In this document: one piece after another, positions 29,370-38,514 of the stretch
How positions within the stretch are numbered: the first letter of the stretch is position 1
Layout: each line of letters starts with the position of its first letter
From: Deltaproteobacteria bacterium
GTDB taxonomy: Bacteria > Desulfobacterota > Desulfuromonadia > Desulfuromonadales > JAAYDE01
DNA length: 57,509 bases
Assembly (NCBI GenBank): GCA_016934985.1
Contig: JAFGRU010000039.1
Coordinates: 1-57,509, forward strand
Direction of reading: 5' to 3'
The notes under the pieces: model-generated
Told to the model about the DNA's origin: nothing
Seen by the model: only the letters and a program-made list of their open reading frames with translations
Databases searched by the model: none
Translations under genes and position numbers: made by a program

Positions 29370-29416
29370 AATGTCCTCTCCTCTTCCTATTTTCAGGGTT
29401 AACAATACATTTCAAA

Positions 29417-31507
29417 TCACACAATCGAATCTTGAATCCGTTTGTCGAAAATTCTTTGACTTTTACGTTCGGAACGGGGCAGGTCACCGTAATCGACGAC
29501 CTTGATAGCGGTTGAGACTAGGAGCTGCTTTTTGATCTGGTGGCTCAGCTCGGCGGTGATTTCCGGGATACGGCCTTTTTCAACTCCTTTACCCTTTTCG
29601 ACAACCACCTCCATGGCATCACGTCCGGATTCCTCGTCACGGCTGAGATGAACCTGGTATTCAGACCCGAGACCCGGAACATGGGAGACGATATCGTCAA
29701 TACTTGAGGGATAGATATTGACCCCGCGGAAAATAAACATATCGTCAGTGCGCCCCTTGATGCGCGAATGGCGGGGAAGTATCGACCCGCATGGGCAGCG
29801 TTCAGGAATGATGCGGGTGATATCGCGGGTGCGGTAACGGATAAGTGGCGCCGCCTCCTTGCACAGGGTGGTGACCACCATCTCTCCCCATTCGCCGGGA
29901 GGAAGCGGTTGGAGGGTGTCGGGATCGATGATTTCCAGGAGATAATAATCACCCCAGTAATGGATGCAGTCGTGCTGCGAACATTCCATGCCGGTGCCGG
30001 GGCCATAAAGCTCCGTCAAGCCTGGGATATCAAATAGTTCTGCACCACCGAACAGTTCGGATATCTTGCGGCGCATGCCACGTGAGGAGCGTTCGGAACC
30101 ATAGATAATCTTTTTCACGTTGATCTTGCCGGCCAGCCCGCGATGATGAACCTCCTCGGCCATAAGCAGGGCCATAGAAGCGGTGCTGCAGAAGACCGTC
30201 GACTGAAAATCGACCAGGAACTGGCACTGCATGTCGACATTGCCGGGACCGACAGGAACCGCCATGGCACCTATCTTCTCGCAGCCGAGCTGAAAGCCGA
30301 GTCCGGCAGTCCATACCCCGTAGCCGACCGCTATCTGAATACGGTCAAGGGGGGTGACGCCTGCCATGGCATAGCCGCGGGCAAAAAAATGAGCCCAGTC
30401 GTCGACGTCCTTCTGGGTATAACAGAGAACCTTGCGCTTACCGGTGGTACCGGAACTGGCGTGAATCCTGACGATCTGCTCAAAGGGCACGGCACGCAGA
30501 GGGAAGGGGTAGCCGTCGCGCAGATCCTCCGCCGTGGTGAAGGGAAGCTTTTCAATATCCTTCAGACGGCGGATGTCACCAGGCCTGATGGCGGCACCAT
30601 CGAAGTGATCGCGATAAAAGCTCGACCCCTCATAAGCGTGTTTAACTGTCCATTGCAGGCCTTTAAGTTGATGGGCCGCAAGTTCGTCTTCATCACGGAA
30701 GGAAGGCTGGAAAATACTCTGGTCCATGCGGTTTTTCTCCAATCTGATGTTGGTCAGGCCCGATGCCCCAAGGCGGCTGGCATCGGGATTGTTCTCCGAC
30801 CCGGCGCCAAGGAAGGTGCGCCGCAGTTGAGGGTCGTTGAGCAAATCTTCACTCTTGCCCGAATCGACAATTCTGCCGTTGGCTAGCAGATAGGCTTTCT
30901 GTGAAGCCGACAAGGCACGGGCAGCGTTCTGTTCAACCAGCAGAATCGTCGTGCCGCCCCTTGCCACCTGCCGGATAATATCAAATAACTGGTCAGTAAT
31001 TAAAGGGGAAAGACCCAGGCTTGGCTCATCCAGCAAAAGCAGGCGGGGTTGGGACATAAGGGCCCGCCCCATGGCAACCATCTGCTGCTCCCCCCCGGAA
31101 AGGGTCCCTGCCAGCTGCTGCAAACGGTTCTGCAGGGGAGGGAAGTAATTGAGCATGGTGGCAATGCGGCTCTCCAGCTCAGCCCGTTCAAGGCGCTGGT
31201 TGGCAACGCCGAGGCAAAGGTTTTCCCGGACGGTCAGCTCTCCGAACAGCTCCCGCCCTTCGGGTGACAGGGCTACCCCTTTGCGTACGATACGGGTCGA
31301 ACTCAAACGGGTAATTTTTTCCCCTTCAAGATAAATCTGCCCGGCACTGGGCCGCAGGACCCCCATGATCGTCTTGAGAAGGGTACTCTTCCCGGCCCCG
31401 TTGGCTCCGACCAAAGCCACGGTTCCGCCCTTGGCAATGTCGAGGGTGACACCGTCGAGGGCCTGGGCGGGCCCGTAATGCACGGAAAGGTTTTCAATTT
31501 TAAGCAT
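29417..31507 (-). CDS. Fusion: LivF-type ABC ATPase + phenylacetate-CoA ligase
   Basis: 696 aa in one open frame. Residues 1-235 are a complete LivF ATPase: Walker A GANGAGKST, signature LSGGEQQ, Walker B LLLLDEPS. Residues about 261-696 are a complete PaaK-type ligase with [11 protein letters not shown], a GLTELYGPGTG segment and GRTDDMFIFRGVNIYPSSID. About 25 residues of low-complexity linker join them. An internal ATG (30727) begins the ligase at its normal N-terminus and has GGAG 9 nt upstream. The linker therefore looks like an old intergenic spacer read in frame after loss of the livF stop codon. The cell may make the fusion, a separate ligase, or both. Confidence 0.88.
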   Translation of the reverse strand: MLKIENLSVHYGPAQALDGVTLDIAKGGTVALVGANGAGKSTLLKTIMGVLRPSAGQIYLEGEKITRLSSTRIVRKGVALSPEGRELFGELTVRENLCLGVANQRLERAELESRIATMLNYFPPLQNRLQQLAGTLSGGEQQMVAMGRALMSQPRLLLLDEPSLGLSPLITDQLFDIIRQVARGGTTILLVEQNAARALSASQKAYLLANGRIVDSGKSEDLLNDPQLRRTFLGAGSENNPDASRLGASGLTNIRLEKNRMDQSIFQPSFRDEDELAAHQLKGLQWTVKHAYEGSSFYRDHFDGAAIRPGDIRRLKDIEKLPFTTAEDLRDGYPFPLRAVPFEQIVRIHASSGTTGKRKVLCYTQKDVDDWAHFFARGYAMAGVTPLDRIQIAVGYGVWTAGLGFQLGCEKIGAMAVPVGPGNVDMQCQFLVDFQSTVFCSTASMALLMAEEVHHRGLAGKINVKKIIYGSERSSRGMRRKISELFGGAELFDIPGLTELYGPGTGMECSQHDCIHYWGDYYLLEIIDPDTLQPLPPGEWGEMVVTTLCKEAAPLIRYRTRDITRIIPERCPCGSILPRHSRIKGRTDDMFIFRGVNIYPSSIDDIVSHVPGLGSEYQVHLSRDEESGRDAMEVVVEKGKGVEKGRIPEITAELSHQIKKQLLVSTAIKVVDYGDLPRSERKSQRIFDKRIQDSIV

Positions 31508-31516
31508 AGTATACCT

Positions 31517-32281
31517 CTAAGCCGTCACGCTCATGCGCCCCAGGTAGGCCTCGATGACCTTGGGATTGTGGCGGATTTCCTCCGGCGAGCCCTGGGCGAT
31601 GAGCTCTCCGCTGTCGAGGACGACAATGCCGTCGGAGACCGCCATGACCAGATCCATGTCATGCTCAACAAGCAGGATGGTCAGGCCGAGATTCCGCAAC
31701 CGGCAGATCTCTTCACCGATGGCCGCCGATTCTTCGGCATTGAGCCCGGCAACCGGCTCGTCCAGAAAGAGAATCCGCGGTCCGGAAACCAGGGCACGGG
31801 CCATCTCCACTCTTTTGCGGTCCCCATAGGAAAGCTCCCCGACCGGCCAGTCGGCTTTGCCCGCCAGGACGAAACGGTCGAGCATCTCCATGGCCTTGAG
31901 GCGCAGGCGCCGCTCATGATTGCGGGTTGCCGGCGGCCGGAATATGGATTTCAGAAAGCCGGTTTCAGCCTCCACGGTCAGGCCGCTGAGGACATTTTCA
32001 AGCACCGAGAGACGGGGGAAGAGAGCAAGATTTTGAAAGGTCCTGGCAATGCCGTGATAGGGGATTCGGTAACTGGGTTCACGGCCGATCTCGGTGCCTT
32101 CAAGACGGACGCTCCCTTTATCCGGCACAAGGACCCCGGTGACGCAGTTGATAAGGGTCGACTTGCCGGCACCGTTTGGGCCGATAAGGGTCGTGATCCT
32201 ACCCGCCGGGCAGTCGAAACTCACGTCGTTGAGAGCCGGAAGCCCGCCGAAATGTTTGGTCAGATGGTCAATGCTGAGCAA
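31517..32281 (-). CDS. livG: LIV-type ABC transporter ATP-binding protein LivG
   Basis: 254 aa. Walker A GPNGAGKST, signature LSYGDRKRVEMAR and Walker B ILFLDEPVAGLN; the LivG-type C-terminus ends NPKVIEAYLG. It overlaps livM by 14 bp and is followed by the livF-paaK fusion after 9 bp. It energises import through LivH/LivM. Confidence 0.92.
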   Translation of the reverse strand: MLSIDHLTKHFGGLPALNDVSFDCPAGRITTLIGPNGAGKSTLINCVTGVLVPDKGSVRLEGTEIGREPSYRIPYHGIARTFQNLALFPRLSVLENVLSGLTVEAETGFLKSIFRPPATRNHERRLRLKAMEMLDRFVLAGKADWPVGELSYGDRKRVEMARALVSGPRILFLDEPVAGLNAEESAAIGEEICRLRNLGLTILLVEHDMDLVMAVSDGIVVLDSGELIAQGSPEEIRHNPKVIEAYLGRMSVTA

Positions 32282-33263
32282 TGTCGCGCCTTTGCAGAAT
32301 TTTTAAACGGGCCATGTCGCGCAGGCCACTGATCAATCCCTGGGGAAAAACCGTCAGAACCACCACCAATATCAAGCCGTGAATAATATCCTTATAAGTC
32401 TCAAAAAACTCCAGGTATTCCGGCATGAGGACAATCAATGCCGTGCCGAACAGGCTGCCCCACACCGAACCTAGGCCACCGATCACCACCATGGTCACCA
32501 GTTCGAGGGAGGTAAAAATACTGAAGGAGTGGGGATTGACAAAGGTGAAGCAATGGGCGAAGAGGCTGCCGCCGACTGACGCCAGAACCGCCGAAAGGAC
32601 AAAAACCTGGATCTTGGCGCGGCTGACCTTGATGCCGAGGGCCGAGGCTGCGGTTTCATTCTGGGCCAGGGCCGCCAGGCCGAGGCCCAGGCCGCTTCTT
32701 ACCAGATTAAGGGCAAGGGTCAGAAAAATGATTGCCAATGGCCAGATGACGTAGTGAAAGCGCAACTCGTCATCAATGGGCATGCCGAAAACCGAAAGCG
32801 GGGGAATGCCGGCAAAACCGCTGGGCCCGCCGGTTATCTTGTCCCATTGAATAAGGATGGTATAGATGACGATATTGAAGCCAAGGGTGGCCATGGCCAG
32901 GTAGTGGCCAGAGAGGCGCAGGGTGGGGATGCCCACAAGCAGGGCCGCGAGGCCCACCAGCAAAGCAACAATGATCAGGGCCAGCCAGGGATTCCAGCCC
33001 AGGTCAGCGGTCAGGATGGCCGAGCCGTAGGCACCCAGGGCGACAAAGCCGGCATGACCGAGGGAAATCTGGCCGGCGTAACCGATAAACAGATTGAGGC
33101 CGATAGTGACGATCAGGTAAATGCCGATGAGATTAGATATTCCGAGGAAATAAGGGTTGTCCTGGAAAAGGGGATAGAACCCGAGGACGAGCCCGAGCGC
33201 TCCGACCGTGAGGCCGGTGCGGTGCAGCCAGATGAAATAAAGTATTTTATCCTTGGCACTCAT
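32268..33263 (-). CDS. livM: LIV-type ABC transporter permease LivM
   Basis: 331 aa inner-membrane permease. It has eight or more hydrophobic segments, with NLFIGYAGQISLGHAGFVALGAY and GGLGSVWGSLFGT in the family positions. It has an N-terminal cytoplasmic stretch of about 20 residues. It lies 27 bp after livH on the minus strand. Confidence 0.92.
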   Translation of the reverse strand: MSAKDKILYFIWLHRTGLTVGALGLVLGFYPLFQDNPYFLGISNLIGIYLIVTIGLNLFIGYAGQISLGHAGFVALGAYGSAILTADLGWNPWLALIIVALLVGLAALLVGIPTLRLSGHYLAMATLGFNIVIYTILIQWDKITGGPSGFAGIPPLSVFGMPIDDELRFHYVIWPLAIIFLTLALNLVRSGLGLGLAALAQNETAASALGIKVSRAKIQVFVLSAVLASVGGSLFAHCFTFVNPHSFSIFTSLELVTMVVIGGLGSVWGSLFGTALIVLMPEYLEFFETYKDIIHGLILVVVLTVFPQGLISGLRDMARLKILQRRDIAQH

Positions 33264-33290
33264 GGCAAATCCTTTTATCTACATAACCCG

Positions 33291-34166
33291 CTAATGGCGA
33301 CCCTTGCCGAGAAATCCCTGCGGCTTGATAAAAAGCACCAGCAGGAGGATCCCGAAAGCGGTGACATCCTTGTAGGCGCTGCTGAAGTAGGCGGCGGAGA
33401 AGGACTCAAGGAGACCCAGGGTCAGGCCACCGAGAACCACACCGGGAAAAGAGCCGAAACCGCCGAGAATAGCAGCAGCAAAGCCTTTTAGGCCGAGGAG
33501 AACGCCAACATCGTAGCTGAGGGTGGTAATGGGGGTGATCAGAACCCCGGCGAGACCGCCGAGGCCGCCGGCAATGGCGAAACTTACCGCCTTGATGCGG
33601 TTGACGTTGAGACCCACCAGGGCCGCCGCCGTCGGATTGGATGCCACTCCGCGCATACACAGGCCCATGGAAGTGCAGCGGAAAAACCAGGCCAGCACCG
33701 CAACAGCAATCAGGGTGAGAAGCAGAATCCAGATTATCTGCGGCAGCACCGTCGCTCCTAGAATGTGAACAGGCTTGTCCGCCGTAAGGGGAGGAACGGC
33801 CATGCGGTTTTTTCCCCAGAGAATTTTCATAATGCCACGCAGGATAATGGAGAGGCCGATGGTCAGAAAGATCAGTACCAGGTGGTTGTCGGTTTTGGAG
33901 GGCCGGATGCCGACGCGCTCCACCAGCATGCCGGCGAGGGCCGCGCCGAAGATGGCGCCGAGAAAAGCTGCCGGCATGGGCAGGCCGACAGCAAAAAGGG
34001 AAGTGTAGAGAAGCATACCCCCGAAGGAGACGAAATCGACCTGGGTAAAGTTGACGATCCCCATGGTATTGTGGACCACGCAGAAGCCGAGGGCGATAAG
34101 CGCATAGACGGAGCCGTTGGTCAGCCCCGAAAAAACAAATTGCATGAAATCATTAAACGACTGCAA
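33291..34166 (-). CDS. livH: LIV-type ABC transporter permease LivH
   Basis: 291 aa permease, first gene of the minus-strand importer operon. The N-terminus FSGLTNGSVYALIALGFCVVHNTMGIVNFTQ and the late GGFGSFPGVVLGGLTLG are LivH landmarks. The start is ambiguous: TTG at 34166 has AAGG upstream, while an ATG at 34145 lacks an SD but fits the family length. Confidence 0.9.
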   Translation of the reverse strand: MQSFNDFMQFVFSGLTNGSVYALIALGFCVVHNTMGIVNFTQVDFVSFGGMLLYTSLFAVGLPMPAAFLGAIFGAALAGMLVERVGIRPSKTDNHLVLIFLTIGLSIILRGIMKILWGKNRMAVPPLTADKPVHILGATVLPQIIWILLLTLIAVAVLAWFFRCTSMGLCMRGVASNPTAAALVGLNVNRIKAVSFAIAGGLGGLAGVLITPITTLSYDVGVLLGLKGFAAAILGGFGSFPGVVLGGLTLGLLESFSAAYFSSAYKDVTAFGILLLVLFIKPQGFLGKGRH

Positions 34167-34233
34167 AAAACTTCTACCTTTTTTTAATAATTACGCGGCT
34201 AAACCGGGTGTAATCCGGCAGCCATCAGTAGAC

Positions 34234-34262
34234 TTGACATATTTTGTTAATCCTTTTATAAA
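34234..34262 (+). promoter_or_regulatory. Sigma-70 promoter of the plus-strand liv operon
   Basis: TTGACA (34234-34239), exactly 17 bp, TATAAA (34257-34262). Transcription would start near 34269, giving a leader of about 240 nt. Confidence 0.75.
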
Positions 34263-34354
34263 GTCAAACTGAAAAAAGGAATATCGGATATTTTTATTAA
34301 ATTTGAAAATTTAAATTTTTTTATTTTGAATATATTAACGGGCCGTCAAAAAGG

Positions 34355-34381
34355 CGGCTGCCGATTGCAGCCGGTGTTTTT
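34355..34381 (+). terminator. First leader terminator (possible attenuator)
   Basis: CGGCTGC (34355-34361) pairs perfectly with GCAGCCG (34367-34373), followed by GTGTTTTT. It lies between the promoter and the livK start. Confidence 0.7.
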
Positions 34382-34458
34382 ATAATCTGAATCCGTGGGG
34401 CAGGGGCGTAAAATTGTGTAAGTCCGGGCCATGTCGCACGAATCCATGCACTAATTCA

Positions 34459-34491
34459 GATTGCCAAAATTTCCCGGGCAATCTCTTTTTT
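34459..34491 (+). terminator. Second leader terminator (possible attenuator)
   Basis: GATTGCC (34459-34465) pairs perfectly with GGCAATC (34477-34483), followed by TCTTTTTT. It ends only 18 nt before the livK start codon and just before its SD. Confidence 0.75.
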
Positions 34492-34509
34492 CGAAAAGGA
34501 GCACAACCA

Positions 34510-35637
34510 ATGAAACGATTCTCTACTCTGTTACTGGCTGTTCTGTTTGTCGCCACAGGTGCCGGCATATCCATGGCCGATACCATCAAAATCGGCCTCA
34601 TGGCCCCTCTGACCGGCTCCTGGGCCAGTGAAGGCGAGGAGATGAAGAATATCGTCAACCTCCTTGCTGATGAAATCAACGCCAATGGCGGCCTTCTCGG
34701 TCAACAGATCGAAGTAATCGCCGAAGACGACGGCGGCGATCCCCGCACCGCATCCCTGGCGGCCCAGCGCCTCGCCACCCAGGAAGTGATTGCCGTCATC
34801 GGCACCTACGGGTCTTCCGTCACCGAAGCGTCCCAGGCCATCTATGATGATTTTTCCATCCTTCAGGTAGCCAACGGTTCAACCGCCATCCGCCTGACCG
34901 AAAAAGGCCTCAAGTATTTCTTCCGCACTTCGCCGCGGGATGACGAGCAGGGCCGCGTAGCAGCCCAGACCATCAAGGGCCTCGGCTTCGGCAAGGTCGC
35001 CATTCTCCATGACAACACCAGCTACGCTAAAGGCCTGGCGGAAGAAACCAAGGGACTGCTCGAAAAAACCAGCAATTCCATCGTTTTCTTCGATGCCCTG
35101 ACCCCGGGAGAGAGAGATTATACGGCCATTCTCACCAAAATGAAAGCCGCCAATCCCGATGTCGTCTTTTTCACCGGTTATTATCCCGAACTCGGCCTCA
35201 TTCTGCGCCAGAAAATGGAAATGGCCTGGAATGTCCCCTTCATCGGCGGTGATGCAACCAACAACCCCGATCTCGTCAAGATTGCCGGCGCCAAAGCGGC
35301 CGAAGGCTACTACTTCCTCAGCCCCCCGGTACCGCAGGATCTGGCCTTCGCCAAATCCAAGGATTTCCTCAAAGCCTATAAAGCCAAGTACGGCAGCTAT
35401 CCCGGCTCCATCTGGGCTGTCCTTTCCGGGGACGGTTTCCTGACCATAACCGAAGGCGTCAAGGCCGCCAAAACCACCGATCCCGAAAAACTCGCTGAAT
35501 TTCTCCATGCGGGCACGCAAAAGGTTTCCGGCTTGACCGGCAAAATCGCCTTCAACACCAAAGGCGACCGGGTCGGCGAAGTCTACCGCGTATACCGCAT
35601 CGATGCGGAAGGCAAATTCATCCTCCAGGATAAATAA
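34510..35637 (+). CDS. livK: LIV-type ABC transporter substrate-binding protein LivK
   Basis: 375 aa. A signal peptide (cleavage after ISMA) precedes a type I periplasmic binding fold beginning DTIKIGLMAPLTGSWASEGE. AAGGAG is 8 nt before the ATG at 34510. The ligand is a branched-chain amino acid or related compound. It is first gene of the plus-strand operon and is separated from livH by a hairpin, as is common where the binding protein is made in excess. Confidence 0.92.
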   Translation: MKRFSTLLLAVLFVATGAGISMADTIKIGLMAPLTGSWASEGEEMKNIVNLLADEINANGGLLGQQIEVIAEDDGGDPRTASLAAQRLATQEVIAVIGTYGSSVTEASQAIYDDFSILQVANGSTAIRLTEKGLKYFFRTSPRDDEQGRVAAQTIKGLGFGKVAILHDNTSYAKGLAEETKGLLEKTSNSIVFFDALTPGERDYTAILTKMKAANPDVVFFTGYYPELGLILRQKMEMAWNVPFIGGDATNNPDLVKIAGAKAAEGYYFLSPPVPQDLAFAKSKDFLKAYKAKYGSYPGSIWAVLSGDGFLTITEGVKAAKTTDPEKLAEFLHAGTQKVSGLTGKIAFNTKGDRVGEVYRVYRIDAEGKFILQDK

Positions 35638-35670
35638 GAAATATCGCCGGTCTGAAAACGGCGCTACATT

Positions 35671-35703
35671 TAGGCGGCCCGCCATGTGCGGGCCGCCTGA
35701 TTT
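35671..35703 (+). terminator. Strong hairpin after livK, partial terminator
   Basis: AGGCGGCCCGC pairs perfectly with GCGGGCCGCCT around CATGT, followed by GATTTTG. The short U-run suggests partial read-through into livH or 3'-end protection of livK mRNA. Confidence 0.75.
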
Positions 35704-35890
35704 TGTGTGTCAAACCTTCATTCCTGGGTTTTAGCGGTTGAAAAGTGTAAGTAACTGAGTCGGATAAGATTTCCAATAATCGGAGGCGCACCCTCAGGGT
35801 CGCCGGTAATTTTTGGAAGGATTAGACTGGCCGATGACTTATGCAAATATCCGTTGATAACTCATGGAGGCAGGTTAAAGAAAGGAAGCC

Positions 35891-36796
35891 ATGGAAGAGT
35901 TCTTCCAGCAGTTGACCAACGGCCTGGCCGTGGGTGGCATTTACGCCCTCATCGCCCTCGGGTATACCATGGTCTACGGGGTTCTCAAACTCATCAACTT
36001 CGCCCATGGCGATCTATTTACCCTGGGAGCCTACCTGGGCCTGACCCTGCTGACTTCCCTGGGGCTTTCCGGTCATTTGGGCACCGTTCTTGGCCTCATT
36101 GTCCTGGCTATCATGGTAACCGGCTTTGTCGGCATCGCCGGGGCTTTGCTGGAGCGTGCCGCCTACCGGCCCCTGCGCGACTCCCACCGTTTATCCGCCG
36201 TGGTCTCCGCGCTTGGTGCTTCCATCTTCCTGCAGAACACCATCATGCTCATCTACGGGGCCAAAAACTATGTCTACCCCCTTGATATCCTGCCACGCAC
36301 CACGCTTCATATTTTCGGTCTGCCGGTACCTCTGGTGCGGATTCTGATCCTGACCGCCTCTCTGCTCCTCATGGCCGGGCTTTATCTGTTTATTCAAAAA
36401 ACCCGTCTCGGCACTGCCATCCGGGCGGCGGCCATCGATCAGGGCGCAGCCAAATTAATGGGCATCAACGTCAATCAGGTCATCATGATCGTCTTTCTCG
36501 TCGGTCCGGGCCTGGGCGGCGTGGCAGGCCTCATGGTCGGCCTCTACTACGGCCAGGTCAACTTCACCATGGGTTGGGTTTATGGGCTCAAGGCATTCAC
36601 CGCAGCTATTCTTGGCGGCATCGGCAACATCCCCGGCGCCATGGTCGGCGGCCTCCTGCTCGGTGTTATCGAGGCCTTGGGAGCGGCCTATATCTCCATC
36701 GCCTGGAAAGATGCCATCGCTTTCTGCGTGCTCATTGTCATTCTCATTGTCCGTCCTACCGGCATTCTGGGCGAAAGGGTGGCCGACAAAATATGA
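35891..36796 (+). CDS. livH: LIV-type ABC transporter permease LivH
   Basis: 301 aa permease. The N-terminus QLTNGLAVGGIYALIALGYTMVYGVLKLINFAHGD is a textbook LivH start. GGIGNIPGAMVGGLLLG and VRPTGILGERV close the protein. It overlaps livM by a 4-bp ATGA. Its sequence is closer to LivH of amino-acid importers than the copy at 33291. Confidence 0.93.
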   Translation: MEEFFQQLTNGLAVGGIYALIALGYTMVYGVLKLINFAHGDLFTLGAYLGLTLLTSLGLSGHLGTVLGLIVLAIMVTGFVGIAGALLERAAYRPLRDSHRLSAVVSALGASIFLQNTIMLIYGAKNYVYPLDILPRTTLHIFGLPVPLVRILILTASLLLMAGLYLFIQKTRLGTAIRAAAIDQGAAKLMGINVNQVIMIVFLVGPGLGGVAGLMVGLYYGQVNFTMGWVYGLKAFTAAILGGIGNIPGAMVGGLLLGVIEALGAAYISIAWKDAIAFCVLIVILIVRPTGILGERVADKI

Positions 36797-37746
36797 TGAA
36801 TGAGAAGTACAAGCTCTTCCTCTATTCGGCTTTCGCACTGATCCTGGCAACAGCGCCCCTCTATCTCAACTCCTACTGGGTCGATGTCCTCAACAGTGTC
36901 GGCCTTTACGCTATTCTCGCTCTGAGCCTCAACATCATCCTGGGCGACGCCGGCCTCTACAACATGGGCCACGCCGCCTTTTTCGCCGTCGGCGCCTACA
37001 CGGCTGCCTATCTCAACACCCAGTTCGGTCTGCCCATCCTCTGGGCTCTGCCGGTCAGCGGCATTGTCGCGGGAATCGCCGGCCTCCTTGTCGCCCGTCC
37101 GGTGGTGCATCTGCGCGGCGATTATCTCCTCATCGTCACCGTCGGCGTCGGTGAAATCCTGCGCATCGCCCTCATTAACGACGTTTTCGGCCTTACCGGG
37201 GGGCCCAACGGCATCTTCGGCATCGACCGCCCGGTCCTGTTCGGCTTCAAGATCCGCAAGCCGCAGGAGTTCTTCTACCTTATCTGGGGTTTCGTCGCGG
37301 TTACCATCTTCCTCTTCTACCGCCTCAAAAATTCCCGCTTCGGCCGCGCTCTCGATTATCTGCGCGAGGACATGACAGCCGCCGAGGGAAGCGGCATCGA
37401 CACCGGCCGCTATCAGCTCTACGCCTTCATGGTCGGTGCTGCCTGGGCGGGCATGGCGGGAACTCTTTATGCCTCAAAGATGAGTATTATTTCGCCTGAG
37501 TCCTTCAGCTTCTGGGAGTCGGTACTGATCTTCATCATCGTTATCCTGGGCGGTTCGGGCAACATCGCCGGGGTTCTGCTGGGCACCTTTCTCATCATCG
37601 GCCTGCCCGAGGCCTTCCGCGGCTTTGCCAATGCACGCATGTGGTTTTTCGGACTCGCCATGATGCTGATGATGATTTTCCGCACCGAGGGCATTCTGCC
37701 GCACCGGCCCCGGGTTTTTAAATCCCTTGACAGGCAACGGCCATGA
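36793..37746 (+). CDS. livM: LIV-type ABC transporter permease LivM
   Basis: 317 aa permease with the family segment NIILGDAGLYNMGHAAFFAVGAY, about eight membrane spans and a late GGSGNIAGVLLGTF. The start is the ATG overlapping the livH stop; a second ATG follows directly. Its end overlaps livG by 4 bp, so translation of livH, livM and livG is coupled. Confidence 0.93.
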   Translation: MMNEKYKLFLYSAFALILATAPLYLNSYWVDVLNSVGLYAILALSLNIILGDAGLYNMGHAAFFAVGAYTAAYLNTQFGLPILWALPVSGIVAGIAGLLVARPVVHLRGDYLLIVTVGVGEILRIALINDVFGLTGGPNGIFGIDRPVLFGFKIRKPQEFFYLIWGFVAVTIFLFYRLKNSRFGRALDYLREDMTAAEGSGIDTGRYQLYAFMVGAAWAGMAGTLYASKMSIISPESFSFWESVLIFIIVILGGSGNIAGVLLGTFLIIGLPEAFRGFANARMWFFGLAMMLMMIFRTEGILPHRPRVFKSLDRQRP

Positions 37747-38501
37747 GTCTGCTGAGCATCCGCAATCTGACCAAGAGATTCGGCGGCCTGACCGCCGTCA
37801 ACAAGGTCTCCTTCGATGTCGAGGAAGGCGCCATTGTCGGCCTTATCGGCCCCAACGGCGCCGGCAAAACCACGGTTTTCAATCTCATCACCGGCAACTA
37901 CCGCCCCGACGAAGGGGACATCCTCTTTGCCGGCACCTCCATCAAGGCCCTCCGCACCCACAAGATCGTCTCCATGGGCATTGCCCGCACCTTCCAGACC
38001 ATCCGCCTTTTTCAAAAGGTTTCCGTCCTCGAAAATGTTCTTGCCGGCCGCCACTGCCGCATGAAAGCGGGGCTTGTCGCCGGCATGTTGAAAACCCCTT
38101 TTGAAAAGAAAGAGGAACGCGAAGCCCTGCGCTACTGTGTGGAAGAACTTGAATTTGTCGGCCTCAAAGGGCAGGAGTCCCAGGTGGCCGATAGTCTCTC
38201 CTACGGCAACCAACGCCTTCTTGAAATCGCCCGCGCTCTGGCCTCAGAGCCCAAGCTGCTGATTCTCGATGAGCCGGCCGGCGGCATGAACGAACAGGAG
38301 ACCGAGGCCCTGGTCGGCCTCATTGGCAAATTGAAGGGGAGGGGCCTGACCATTCTCCTCATCGAGCACGACATGAGCCTGGTCATGCGGGCCTGCGAGC
38401 ATCTGGTGGTGCTTGAATACGGCTGCAAAATTGCCGAAGGACCGCCCGAAACCGTGAAGAACGATCCCAAGGTTATCGAAGCCTACCTGGGAGCGGATTG
38501 A
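37743..38501 (+). CDS. livG: LIV-type ABC transporter ATP-binding protein LivG
   Basis: 252 aa ATPase. Walker A GPNGAGKTT, LSYGNQRLLEIARAL signature, Walker B LLILDEPAGGMN, and the LivG tail NDPKVIEAYLG. It partners with LivF. Confidence 0.93.
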   Translation: MSLLSIRNLTKRFGGLTAVNKVSFDVEEGAIVGLIGPNGAGKTTVFNLITGNYRPDEGDILFAGTSIKALRTHKIVSMGIARTFQTIRLFQKVSVLENVLAGRHCRMKAGLVAGMLKTPFEKKEEREALRYCVEELEFVGLKGQESQVADSLSYGNQRLLEIARALASEPKLLILDEPAGGMNEQETEALVGLIGKLKGRGLTILLIEHDMSLVMRACEHLVVLEYGCKIAEGPPETVKNDPKVIEAYLGAD

Positions 38502-38514
38502 TATGGGAGAGGGC

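Larger units (their letters stand above)
34167..34509. other. Divergent control region between the two liv operons
   Basis: 343 bp without a gene. It contains a near-consensus plus-strand promoter, a very AT-rich stretch (34270-34340), two intrinsic terminators facing the plus-strand operon, and a hairpin around 34196-34222 facing the minus-strand operon. On the minus strand a TTGACT complementary to 34264-34269 may serve livH. Confidence 0.7.

Noticed and set aside
30143..30886. 247-aa open frame opposite the livF-paaK fusion
   Set aside because: It lies antisense to a well-supported gene in GC-rich DNA. Its product is low in secondary structure and resembles no family.
32754..33491. 245-aa open frame opposite livM/livH
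   Set aside because: Antisense shadow of two certain permease genes; very hydrophilic and compositionally abnormal.
34277..34387. Leader peptide rich in Ile, Leu and Phe codons before livK
   Set aside because: The frame has no acceptable start codon or ribosome site, and the codons are those expected of any very AT-rich stretch.
34879..35685. 268-aa open frame opposite livK
   Set aside because: Shadow of a certain gene, Gly/Phe-rich composition typical of reverse-frame translation.
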